A stretch of DNA of 8,120 bases. Origin: Ktedonobacteraceae bacterium. GTDB lineage: Bacteria > Chloroflexota > Ktedonobacteria > Ktedonobacterales > Ktedonobacteraceae. Made by a program: the position numbers and the translations under genes. The notes beneath the pieces are model-generated. The model had not been told where the DNA came from and did no database searches. It worked only from the letters and a program-made list of their open reading frames with translations. This document shows, piece by piece, positions 1 to 6,920 of this stretch (position 1 is the stretch's first letter; the number at the start of each line of letters is the position of its first letter). The stretch lies in the NCBI GenBank assembly GCA_014896635.1, contig JADBKA010000213.1, positions 1 through 8,120 on the forward strand. The letters are read 5' to 3'.

Positions 1-1
1 C

Positions 2-88
2 TACAGTTATGTGCTCCCCTTTGAAATCGCTTCAGTGGTGTTGCTGGTGGCGATGGTGGGCGCGATTGTTATAGGCAGAGAGGATTAA
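2..88 (+). CDS. nuoJ: NADH-quinone oxidoreductase subunit J, C-terminal end (partial)
   Basis: Only the last 28 codons are in the window; the start lies upstream. The visible tail, YSYVLPFEIASVVLLVAMVG followed by AIVIGRED and a TAA stop, matches the last membrane helix of NuoJ, where the LPFE-(I/V)-AS-(V/L)-LLL-AM-GA pattern is a family hallmark. NuoJ is a membrane subunit of complex I that helps connect quinone reduction to proton movement. The stop ends one base before the nuoK start, which fits the standard nuoJ-nuoK order and suggests coupled translation. The stretch is too short to judge the whole protein, but the motif and the neighbour make the call firm. Confidence 0.9.
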   Translation, partial: YSYVLPFEIASVVLLVAMVGAIVIGRED

Positions 89-89
89 T

Positions 90-413
90 ATGGGATTAAC
101 ACTCAACCATTTTTTAATACTGGGAGCAATACTCTTCTGTATTGGCCTTTTTGGCGCGATTACCAAACGCAATGCTATTGCCGTATTGATGGGTATTGAG
201 ATTATGCTCAATGCGGTCAATATTACGATGGTGGGATTTTCTTTTTTTAACCGGGTGCCTGTCTATGCAGGCCGATTAACCGGTCAGATTTTCGCTATTT
301 TCATTATTACTGTCGCGGCGGCTGAGGCGGCTGTTGCCCTGGCAATGATCATTGCCATCTACCGCAAGCGTGACACAGTGGATATTGGCGAAATAAATAT
401 GATGAAATGGTGA
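90..413 (+). CDS. nuoK: NADH-quinone oxidoreductase subunit K
   Basis: NuoK is a small membrane subunit of respiratory complex I, related to MrpC of cation antiporters. It is part of the fourth, so-called E-channel proton path next to NuoJ, NuoA and NuoH. The 107-residue product is close to the usual 100. It has three membrane helices at roughly residues 5-23, 29-53 and 63-90. The two buried glutamates needed for coupling are present: E37 in GIEIMLNAVN and E79 in AAAEAAVALA, equivalent to E. coli Glu36 and Glu72. The loop between helices 2 and 3 is some seven residues longer than in E. coli. The ATG is preceded at 5 nt by GAGAGGA (78-84), which overlaps the nuoJ stop and supports this start. 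The last codons overlap the possible nuoL start. Its third-codon-position GC is clearly lower than in the downstream nuo genes. Confidence 0.97.
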   Translation: MGLTLNHFLILGAILFCIGLFGAITKRNAIAVLMGIEIMLNAVNITMVGFSFFNRVPVYAGRLTGQIFAIFIITVAAAEAAVALAMIIAIYRKRDTVDIGEINMMKW

Positions 414-2536
414 TCTCAATGGCGTTGTATCAATATTCCTGGACGATCCTCTTCGCGCCGCTTCTCGCCTTCGTTATCATCGTCTTCGGCACGCGCATGT
501 GGGATCTGTTCAGTCGCCCGCGAGCTGCTGTCGCGGATCAGAGCGGGGGCCATGCAAGTCATACCCCACAAGAGCATGGCACTGAGAGCAAAGAACACGA
601 CAGCCAGGAAGAAGATGATAACCCGCTGGTGCCTCAGATTACACTGGGAGCGCGAGTGAGTGGCTATGTCGGTATTGTGCTCATGGCTTTTGCCTGCGTC
701 TATTCTTGGGTGCTGCTTGCTGGCTCTTTGCTCAACCCTGAGGCGCTCGGCAAAAACGGCATTGATGTTTTCTCTTACCCCTGGCTGAGTTTTGGCCCGA
801 TCAGCTATACGATTACTTTCCACTTGGATAACCTGGCGATTGCAATGATGGTGGTGGTGACCACTATTTCCCTGCTGGTGCAGATCTACTCGCAGGGGTA
901 CATGGCGAACTCGGCGGGCTATGCGCGTTTCTTCTCCTACCTCTCGCTGTTCGCTTTCTCGATGCTGGTCATCGTCTTCGCGCAGAACTTCCTGGTCATC
1001 TTTATCGGCTGGGAGCTGGTCGGTCTCAGTTCCTACCTGCTGATCGGCTTCTGGATCAACAAGCGGGCCAAACCCGAAGAGCAGCGCCCGTCCCCCTCCA
1101 GCGCGGCTCTGCAAGCTTTCGTGATGAACCGTATTGGTGACGTGGGTTTCATCATCGGCATCATGATCCTTTTCATGACCACCGGCACGTTTGAGTTCAG
1201 CAAGCTTTTCAGTGCTGCGGGCAACCTGGATAAAACGCTGCTGACGGTGGCGATGATCTGCGTTTTCTGCGGCGCTATCGGCAAATCGGCGCAGATCCCT
1301 CTCCATACCTGGCTGCCGCCGGCGATGGAAGGTCCGACGCCGGTGAGCGCGCTGATCCACGCGGCGACGATGGTGGCCGCCGGCGTCTATATGGTGGCGC
1401 GCACCTATCCGCTTTTTGTTGCCGCCGGGCCGGCTGCTCTGGGAACAGTGGCCTGGATCGGCGGCCTGACCGCGCTTTTCGCGGCAACAGTGGCTCTGGT
1501 GCAGAGCGACTTCAAGCGCGTACTGGCTTTCTCGACGATCAGCCAGCTTGGCTACATGTTCGTCGGACTCGGCGTTGCCAGCGCCGAATTTGGTACGGGG
1601 CCTGGCATGTTCCACCTCTTTACGCACGCCTTCTTCAAAGCCCTGCTCTTCCTGGGGGCGGGCAGCGTGATCGACGCCCTGCATCACGCCACGCATAAAG
1701 AGGTGCAGGATATGCGCCTGATGGGTGGTCTCGCCACTAAAATGCCTGTGACGGCGCTGACCTGGCTGGTGGCGACGCTGGCAATCTCTGGCTTCCCCGG
1801 CTTCTCCGGCTTCTTCAGTAAGGAATTTATCATCGGGCAAGCATTGGAGAACGGGCAAATCGCGCTCTATATCATCACACTGTTAACTGCCGGCCTGACT
1901 GCGTTCTATATGCTACGCGCCTTCATCCTGGCGTTTGGCGGCAAGGGGGGAGCGCTGGGTGGCCTGTGGGGCGGCCCGTATCGCGGCAGTGGCGATCCGC
2001 ACGAATCTCCGCTCACCATGACGATTCCGCTGGTCGTCCTGGCGATCTTCTCCGTCTTCGCTGGTTACTGGACCGGTTTCTTCCAGTACATCAACCCCGG
2101 CAACGAAGAGATCCACAGCCTGAGTATTCCCACGCTGCTCTCGACCTGGGATACCTGGCTCGGTGTAGTCGTCTCGCTGGCCGGACTGGTCGTGGCTTAC
2201 GCCATCTATGCCCGCGTCGAGCTGGCGAAGATCCATGAGACCGTGCAGAACAATGCGCTGCTGCGCGTGCTGCACCGCATCCTGTACAATCGCTACTACA
2301 TCGACACGCTCTATGACTGGATCGTGCGCTACATCGTCCTCGGCGTCTCGTATCTGGCGCAGGCGTTCGATGCCTATATCGTGGACGGTATCGTCAATGG
2401 TGTCGCCTGGCTGGTGACTGGCCTGGGAGATGAGACGCGCCGTGTCGAGACGGGGCGCGTGCAGGCGTACATGATCGGCTTCTTTGGCGGCATCGCGGTC
2501 CTGGCCGTCGTGGTCTTCATGCTGGTCATTCGTTAG
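407..2536 (+). CDS. nuoL: NADH-quinone oxidoreductase subunit L
   Basis: NuoL is the distal antiporter-like proton-pumping subunit of complex I in the cytoplasmic membrane. It carries the long lateral helix that runs along the membrane arm. The 709-residue product is longer than E. coli NuoL (613). The family core is intact: FIGWELVGLSSYLLIGFW with the TM5 glutamate E203; GKSAQIPLHTWLPPAMEGPT with K293 and then PVSALIHAATMVAAGVYMVAR; SDFKRVLAFSTISQLGYMF with K370; HAFFKALLFLGAGSVI with K411; and FSGFFSKEF with K472. The C-terminus contains NRYYIDTLYD, and then a last helix from about residue 686. Extra length comes from a His- and acid-rich loop after the first helix (about residues 44-73) and a Gly-rich loop (511-529). 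The start is uncertain. ATG at 407 overlaps nuoK by 7 nt but has no ribosome site. ATG at 419 has GGTGA five bases upstream and gives a protein four residues shorter. Numbering here uses 407. Confidence 0.97.
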   Translation: MVISMALYQYSWTILFAPLLAFVIIVFGTRMWDLFSRPRAAVADQSGGHASHTPQEHGTESKEHDSQEEDDNPLVPQITLGARVSGYVGIVLMAFACVYSWVLLAGSLLNPEALGKNGIDVFSYPWLSFGPISYTITFHLDNLAIAMMVVVTTISLLVQIYSQGYMANSAGYARFFSYLSLFAFSMLVIVFAQNFLVIFIGWELVGLSSYLLIGFWINKRAKPEEQRPSPSSAALQAFVMNRIGDVGFIIGIMILFMTTGTFEFSKLFSAAGNLDKTLLTVAMICVFCGAIGKSAQIPLHTWLPPAMEGPTPVSALIHAATMVAAGVYMVARTYPLFVAAGPAALGTVAWIGGLTALFAATVALVQSDFKRVLAFSTISQLGYMFVGLGVASAEFGTGPGMFHLFTHAFFKALLFLGAGSVIDALHHATHKEVQDMRLMGGLATKMPVTALTWLVATLAISGFPGFSGFFSKEFIIGQALENGQIALYIITLLTAGLTAFYMLRAFILAFGGKGGALGGLWGGPYRGSGDPHESPLTMTIPLVVLAIFSVFAGYWTGFFQYINPGNEEIHSLSIPTLLSTWDTWLGVVVSLAGLVVAYAIYARVELAKIHETVQNNALLRVLHRILYNRYYIDTLYDWIVRYIVLGVSYLAQAFDAYIVDGIVNGVAWLVTGLGDETRRVETGRVQAYMIGFFGGIAVLAVVVFMLVIR

Positions 2537-2557
2537 CAGGGGGAGAAGAAGAAAGTT

Positions 2558-4171
2558 ATGGATATACTCGCAAGTGATCTCACCTGGATTATCCTGTTAC
2601 CGGTGATCGGCGCGGCCATCGTCTACGTCATGCCAGTTGCGATTGCGCGCTGGATCGCCCTGGGCATCTCGGCGATTGTGCTGCTGATATCGTTGACGAT
2701 CTATTTCCGCACAGGCGGCCATTTCGGCGATATCAGCCACCTGGTTGATTCGATTAATGTTCCCTGGATTGATTTTACTGTCGGGGGCGTCAGGTTTAAA
2801 ATAGATTACTTCCTGGGTGTCGATGGCCTGAGCCTGCCGCTGGTGATCCTGAACGCTTTCCTGACGATGCTGGCGATCATCGGCGGGTGGGAAAAAACGC
2901 GCGTCAAGGACTATATGGCGCTGATCCTGGTGCTGGAAGCCGGGGTGATGGGCGTCTTTATGGCGCTGGACCTGTTGCTGTTCTTCCTCTTCTGGGAAGT
3001 CGAGCTGGCGCCGATGTTCCTGCTGATTGGCGTCTGGGGCAGCGATGTCGTCAAGCACGGCATGCCTGGTCGTATCTATTCGGCCTGGAAGTTCCTGCTC
3101 TACACGTTCTTCGGCAGTATCTTTATGCTCGCCGGTATCCTGCTGGTCTACTTCCAGAATATCGCGCATGGCGGGCAGCCGACGGCGAGCATGCCGTACC
3201 TGGCGACGCATATGTCACAGCTTCTGAACGTGCAGATCCCGCTGATCGGCTTCAGCGCCAGTTTGCAACTGCTGGCGTTCCTGCTGATCTTCATGGCGTT
3301 CGCCGTCAAGATCCCCATGTTCCCGCTGCATACCTGGCTGCCCGACGCGCATACTGACGCGCCAACTGAAGTGAGCGTGATCCTGGCTGGCATTCTGCTG
3401 AAGATGGGTGCCTATGGCCTGATTCGCATCTGCCTCGGCCTCTTCCCGCAAGGGGTGCAGATGTTTGCCGGCTGGCTGGCTGTCATCGCCGTCATTAACA
3501 TTCTCTACGGTGCAGCTATCTGCCTGGTGCAGAAGGATATGAAGCGGCTGATCGCCTATTCGAGTGTGAGCCATATGGGGATTATCCTGTTGGGTGTGGC
3601 TGCCGCTGCCGGTCTGGGTGATGGGATCATTCAGACGGCTGTCGCGGCTGAAGACTTCCGCCGCGCGGCCCTGATGGGGGCCTCGATCCAGATGATCAGT
3701 CATGGACTGATTACCGGCCTGCTCTTCTTCTGTGTCGGCGTCATTTACGATCATGCCCATACCCGCGAAATCGCCGCTTTTGGCGGCGTGGCGAAGCGTA
3801 TGCCTTTCCTGGCGACGCTCTTCACCTTCGCTGGCCTGGCCTCGCTCGGCCTGCCGGGGCTGGCCGGGTTCGTGGCCGAATACATGGTCTTTACCAGCAG
3901 CGTCCGTGTCTGGACCATTGCGACGGTGGCCGCCGTCTTTACAATGATCCTGACGGCCAGCTACCTGCTCTGGATGCTCAAGCGCGTCTTCTTTGGCCCG
4001 TTCAACCCGAAGTGGCACTGGCTGGCTGATACGAGCGTGCGCGAAGCGATCCCGCTGGTGGCGCTGGCAGTGGTGATTGTGCTCGTCGGCATTTATCCCA
4101 AACCGTTGATCGATCTGTTCTCGCCCAGCCTGGCCCAGATCATGCAGACGGCTGTAGCTCTGATAAAATAG
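2558..4171 (+). CDS. nuoM: NADH-quinone oxidoreductase subunit M
   Basis: NuoM is the middle antiporter-like proton-pumping subunit of the complex I membrane arm. The 537-residue product compares with 509 in E. coli. Key residues are visible: E147 in LFFLFWEVELAPMFLLIGVW (E. coli Glu144), K251 in FAVKIPMFPLHTWLPDAHTD (Lys234), K282 in VSVILAGILLKMGAYGLIRI (Lys265) and E441 in LAGFVAEYMVF (Glu407). The conserved QKDMKRLIAYSSVSHMGIIL and HGLITGLLFFCVGVIYDHAH motifs are also present. Between these two lies an extra stretch of about 18 residues (354-371, including TAVAAEDFRR) that the common short form lacks. The gene begins 21 nt after nuoL. GGGGGAG at 2539-2545 acts as ribosome site, with a rather long spacing of 12 nt. 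The reading frame is unbroken, and nuoN follows 9 nt later. Confidence 0.98.
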   Translation: MDILASDLTWIILLPVIGAAIVYVMPVAIARWIALGISAIVLLISLTIYFRTGGHFGDISHLVDSINVPWIDFTVGGVRFKIDYFLGVDGLSLPLVILNAFLTMLAIIGGWEKTRVKDYMALILVLEAGVMGVFMALDLLLFFLFWEVELAPMFLLIGVWGSDVVKHGMPGRIYSAWKFLLYTFFGSIFMLAGILLVYFQNIAHGGQPTASMPYLATHMSQLLNVQIPLIGFSASLQLLAFLLIFMAFAVKIPMFPLHTWLPDAHTDAPTEVSVILAGILLKMGAYGLIRICLGLFPQGVQMFAGWLAVIAVINILYGAAICLVQKDMKRLIAYSSVSHMGIILLGVAAAAGLGDGIIQTAVAAEDFRRAALMGASIQMISHGLITGLLFFCVGVIYDHAHTREIAAFGGVAKRMPFLATLFTFAGLASLGLPGLAGFVAEYMVFTSSVRVWTIATVAAVFTMILTASYLLWMLKRVFFGPFNPKWHWLADTSVREAIPLVALAVVIVLVGIYPKPLIDLFSPSLAQIMQTAVALIK

Positions 4172-4180
4172 GGGACCGTT

Positions 4181-5662
4181 ATGGCTTTTCGGATTTCTGA
4201 TCTCTACCTGCTGGCGCCAGAGCTGACGTTAGTGCTGCTTGGGCTGGCGGTGATGATGCTTTCACTGTTTGTGAAGCAGCGCCTTGTCATTGCCGGGACG
4301 GCCCTGATCGGCCTGGCCATCCCGGCTGCTTTCACCATTGCGCTGATTGTGGCGCCGCCGGACCACAACCGCGCCTTCTTCAATATGCTGGTAGTCGATG
4401 GCTACGCGCTCTTTTTCAAGGTGATCTTCCTGCTGATCGCGGCGGTGATGATCCTGGCCTCGTACGACTACATCGGCAAGTATGTCAAGGAGGATGGCGA
4501 GTTCTATACCCTGCTGCTGCTCTCAACCTGCGGTATGATGCTGATGGCGAGCACGGCAGAACTGCTTACCATTTATATCTCGCTGGAGCTGGCGAGTTTC
4601 CCGCTCTACGTCATGGCCGGTCTGCTACGCTTTGACAAAAAGTCGGCAGAGGCGGCGGTCAAGTATGTGCTGCTCGGCGCGATGTCTTCGGCTGTGCTGC
4701 TCTATGGTTTCGCGCTACTGTATGGCCTGACCGGCACGACGGATTTGCAGGGCATCGCTACAACCTTCAAGGCGAGCCTGAGCAATGGCAATGTGATGGT
4801 CTTGATAGCCGATCTGCTGATCATTGCCGGCTTCGGCTTCAAGATTTCGGCGGTGCCGTTCCACATGTGGGCGCCGGATATCTACGAGGGTGCGCCCACG
4901 CCGTCTACGGCGTTCTTCTCGGTTGGCTCGAAGGCAGCGGGCTTTGCCGCGCTCATTCGCGTCTTCACCTATGGCGGCCTGGGACAGGTGGATCTTGGCT
5001 CGTTAGTCACGATGCTCTGGATCGTGGCGATTCTGACGATGACGCTCGGTAACGTTGTGGCCGCCGTCCAGGCCAATGTCAAGCGCATGATGGCCTATTC
5101 CAGCATCTCGCAGGCGGGCTACATCCTGGTTGGCTTCATCGCCAGTCTGGCTTCGGGCAAGCCCGATGGCAACAGTGCTGTGCTGTTCTTCTTGCTGGTC
5201 TACGTCATCACCAATCTGGGCGCTTTCTCTGGCATCATCGCGCTTGCCAACATGACCGGGGGAGAGAAGATTGCCGATTTTCGCGGCCTGTGGCGGCGCG
5301 CGCCTCTCCTGAGTGCGGGAACGGCCTTCTGTATGCTCTCGCTGGCCGGTATTCCACCGACAGCGGGCTTCTTCAGCAAGGTGATCCTGTTCTCGGCAGC
5401 CTGGAGCCTGGGCCAGCAGTGGCTGGTGGTGATCGCGCTGCTGAACACGGTTGTCTCTCTGGTGTACTATGGCCGGGTGATCAAGGCGATGTTCTTCGAT
5501 GCACCCGTGAAAGCAGGCCGCCTGACAACCTCGCTTAGCCTCGGCACTTCGCTGGCCTTTGCCTCGGCGGCGCTGCTGGTCCTTTTTGTGATCGTGCAGC
5601 TCGTCCTGAATGCAGCTTTCCCGGCGGCAAGCAGCCTGCTGGTGATGATCGGCGGGAAGTAG
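4181..5662 (+). CDS. nuoN: NADH-quinone oxidoreductase subunit N
   Basis: NuoN is the antiporter-like proton-pumping subunit nearest the quinone module of complex I. At 493 residues it is normal for the family (485 in E. coli). The expected channel residues are present: E136 in ISLELASFPLYVMAGL (E. coli Glu133), K221 in GFGFKISAVPFHMWAPDIYE (Lys217), K251 in FFSVGSKAAGFAALIRVF (Lys247) and K400 in PTAGFFSKVILF (Lys395). The motif NVKRMMAYSSISQAGYILVG is also conserved. About 14 membrane helices can be recognised from hydrophobic runs. The ATG follows nuoM by 9 nt. A GGGGA stretch at 4171-4175 overlaps the nuoM stop and serves as ribosome site, suggesting translational coupling. It is the last gene of the operon, and a large palindrome starts 6 nt after its stop. 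Confidence 0.98.
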   Translation: MAFRISDLYLLAPELTLVLLGLAVMMLSLFVKQRLVIAGTALIGLAIPAAFTIALIVAPPDHNRAFFNMLVVDGYALFFKVIFLLIAAVMILASYDYIGKYVKEDGEFYTLLLLSTCGMMLMASTAELLTIYISLELASFPLYVMAGLLRFDKKSAEAAVKYVLLGAMSSAVLLYGFALLYGLTGTTDLQGIATTFKASLSNGNVMVLIADLLIIAGFGFKISAVPFHMWAPDIYEGAPTPSTAFFSVGSKAAGFAALIRVFTYGGLGQVDLGSLVTMLWIVAILTMTLGNVVAAVQANVKRMMAYSSISQAGYILVGFIASLASGKPDGNSAVLFFLLVYVITNLGAFSGIIALANMTGGEKIADFRGLWRRAPLLSAGTAFCMLSLAGIPPTAGFFSKVILFSAAWSLGQQWLVVIALLNTVVSLVYYGRVIKAMFFDAPVKAGRLTTSLSLGTSLAFASAALLVLFVIVQLVLNAAFPAASSLLVMIGGK

Positions 5663-5668
5663 CTCCGC

Positions 5669-5772
5669 CATTGATGACTCTGTTGAGAAATGCTCACTCT
5701 CTGCTCGCCTTGAGCAGGGATGCTGTTCTCTTTTGAGCTTGAGAAACCATTTTCCCAACAGAGTCATAAATG
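5669..5772. repeat. Long imperfect palindrome between convergent genes (MITE-like element or transcription-ending structure)
   Basis: A perfect 12-bp inverted repeat pairs ATGACTCTGTTG (5674-5685) with CAACAGAGTCAT (5756-5767). Pairing extends inward with GAAA/TTTC (5687-5690 with 5751-5754) after one mismatch, then TG/CA after a bulge. It extends outward with CATT/AATG (5669-5672 with 5769-5772) after one mismatch. Inside sit smaller hairpins: CTGCTC-GCCTT-GAGCAG (5701-5717) and TTCTC/GAGAA (5726-5730 with 5741-5745). Read as transposon ends, the two termini are GACTCTGTTGAGAAATG and GACTCTGTTGGGAAAATG, which resemble insertion-sequence terminal repeats on an element of about 90-94 bp with no coding capacity. 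No convincing target duplication is visible; AT on either side of GACTC is also part of the palindrome. There is no T-run, so a classical intrinsic terminator is not supported. Even so, the structure lies exactly where both convergent transcripts should end. Confidence 0.7.
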
Positions 5773-5790
5773 CTGTGCCTCCATGGTCGT

Positions 5791-5854
5791 GGGATGAGAC
5801 GTGCCAGCGTCGTTTACGGCGGGCAGCATCGTGGGTCTTGCTCTTTCTCATCCC
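5791..5854 (-). terminator. Inverted repeat abutting the epimerase stop codon, possible terminator or 3'-end stabiliser
   Basis: GGGATGAGA (5791-5799) and TCTCATCCC (5846-5854) are perfect 9-bp inverted copies separated by 46 nt. The right copy directly touches the TGA stop of the - strand epimerase gene (5855-5857), so the messenger of that gene would fold here. The loop contains a smaller TGCC/GGCA pairing (5802-5805 with 5822-5825). There is no run of U after the stem, and the loop is long for an intrinsic terminator. A role in RNA 3'-end stability or Rho-dependent ending is equally possible. The repeat is certain; the function is inferred from position only. Confidence 0.35.
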
Positions 5855-6919
5855 TCACTCAAACTGCACCCTGTAGCGAATGGTGCCGCTCGCCGACTCC
5901 CCCGGCGCGACTTCGAGCAGGTGCGCCAGTTCGCGGTACTCTTTGCCCCGGTTCGCCAGGTTCACGGCGTCCGTCGAGCAGGTCTGGTGCTCCAGGCAGA
6001 AATACGGCTCGCTCCTGGGCGTGTAGATGACGATATGGCTGAAGTCGTCAGTCGTCGAGATGTGCAACTGAATGTTTTGTTGCCGGTAATCAATGACCGC
6101 AGCAGCTCCCCGGTTCAGACCTGTGTAGTAGACGTGATCGAGCTTGAGCAGGTGAAGCGGCAGCGGCTGGCGCAGATCGTACATGGCATACATGATTTTG
6201 TTAATGTCGAAGATCCTGCCAGTCGGCAGCAATTCTTCATCGGCCTCCATTACCGCCTCTGCCGGCAGGCTGACATACGTCTGCTCCCGGCCTGAGAGCA
6301 GCGCGAAATACGGATGCATGGCGAAGCCAAACGGCAGATGCTGTGTACCGTTATTGCTGACGCGATAGGTGACTGTCACCTCTCCCTCTCCCGGCTTCAC
6401 CGTAAAAGTAAGCGCCAGGCGACTATCAAACGGGTAGGCGTCGTAATGAGGAGTGGCCGGCGTGAAGTCGATAAACGTCGTGACGCTCACACTTTCGGCT
6501 GTGATGACCGGCTGCTCATAGCGCCAGGGCTGGTCGAAGACGAGACCGTGAATGAGTACGGCGTTGCCCTGCGGCCTGTGGATTGCTTCTAGCGAATAGG
6601 TGCGGCCTCTGTAGTGATAGCGTTTGTCACGCACGCGGTTAGGCAGAGGCCAGAGCACGAAGTTACCGGTGAAATCGCGGCGTTTGAGGCGGTCACGCTC
6701 GTAGTAGATCAGATCGTGCTCGCCCACACGAAAGCCAAACATGTTGCTGCCCAGTTCTGGCGTAATTTTGACGGTGATATCGCGCGCCTGATCGGTTGCA
6801 TCGGTGTAGGAGAGCGCGATCACCGTCGTTGCAAGTTCGGCATCGAAGCCGATACGCACGGTGAATGGTCCCTGACGAGCAATCATATCGTTGGTATCCG
6901 GTTGGTGCTGAGGGGACAT
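5855..6919 (-). CDS. Aldose 1-epimerase family protein (mutarotase-like)
   Basis: The 354-residue product belongs to the aldose 1-epimerase (GalM-type, beta-sandwich) family. This family interconverts alpha and beta anomers of sugars in the cytoplasm by acid-base catalysis. Family positions are recognisable: NR at 94-95 in VLWPLPNRVRDKRY; a first histidine H124 in LIHGLVFDQPW; the catalytic base H202 in FGFAMHPYFAL; D261 in LKLDHVYYTG; and the acid E310 in EPYFCLEHQTCSTDAVNLAN. These correspond to His104, His175 and Glu309 of E. coli GalM. No signal peptide or membrane segment is seen. The start is ATG at 6919, one base after the dehydrogenase stop (TGATATG), with GAGAGAGGA at 6927-6935 as ribosome site. 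An in-frame ATG at 6949 would add 10 residues but has no ribosome site. The sugar substrate is not evident, and divergent members may act on sugar phosphates or other sugars, so no gene symbol is given. Confidence 0.9.
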   Translation of the reverse strand: MSPQHQPDTNDMIARQGPFTVRIGFDAELATTVIALSYTDATDQARDITVKITPELGSNMFGFRVGEHDLIYYERDRLKRRDFTGNFVLWPLPNRVRDKRYHYRGRTYSLEAIHRPQGNAVLIHGLVFDQPWRYEQPVITAESVSVTTFIDFTPATPHYDAYPFDSRLALTFTVKPGEGEVTVTYRVSNNGTQHLPFGFAMHPYFALLSGREQTYVSLPAEAVMEADEELLPTGRIFDINKIMYAMYDLRQPLPLHLLKLDHVYYTGLNRGAAAVIDYRQQNIQLHISTTDDFSHIVIYTPRSEPYFCLEHQTCSTDAVNLANRGKEYRELAHLLEVAPGESASGTIRYRVQFE

Positions 6920-6920
6920 A

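Noticed and set aside
416..1858. A 480-codon open frame on the - strand opposite nuoL
   Set aside because: Its translation is dominated by His, Arg, Gln, Glu and Asp, the mirror image of a hydrophobic GC-rich membrane gene. It lies fully within nuoL, which has strong family motifs, and shows no recognisable domain.
3215..4018. A 267-codon - strand open frame opposite nuoM
   Set aside because: It is an antisense shadow of conserved NuoM motifs, and its composition matches complementary codons of hydrophobic residues.
5669..5772. Classical Rho-independent terminator for nuoN
   Set aside because: The stem is long and interrupted, and no T-run follows it on either strand. Transcription ending here is possible but not by the standard signature, so the segment is listed as a repeat.
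5003..5851. A 282-codon - strand open frame beginning 3 nt after the epimerase stop and running antisense to nuoN
   Set aside because: The position looks operon-like, but the protein is low-complexity and rich in charged residues with no motif, as expected for a shadow of nuoN. Its first codons lie in the inverted repeat at 5791-5854.
5801..6295. A 164-codon + strand open frame opposite the epimerase gene
   Set aside because: It overlaps the catalytic region of a convincing - strand gene, has no ribosome site and shows no family resemblance.
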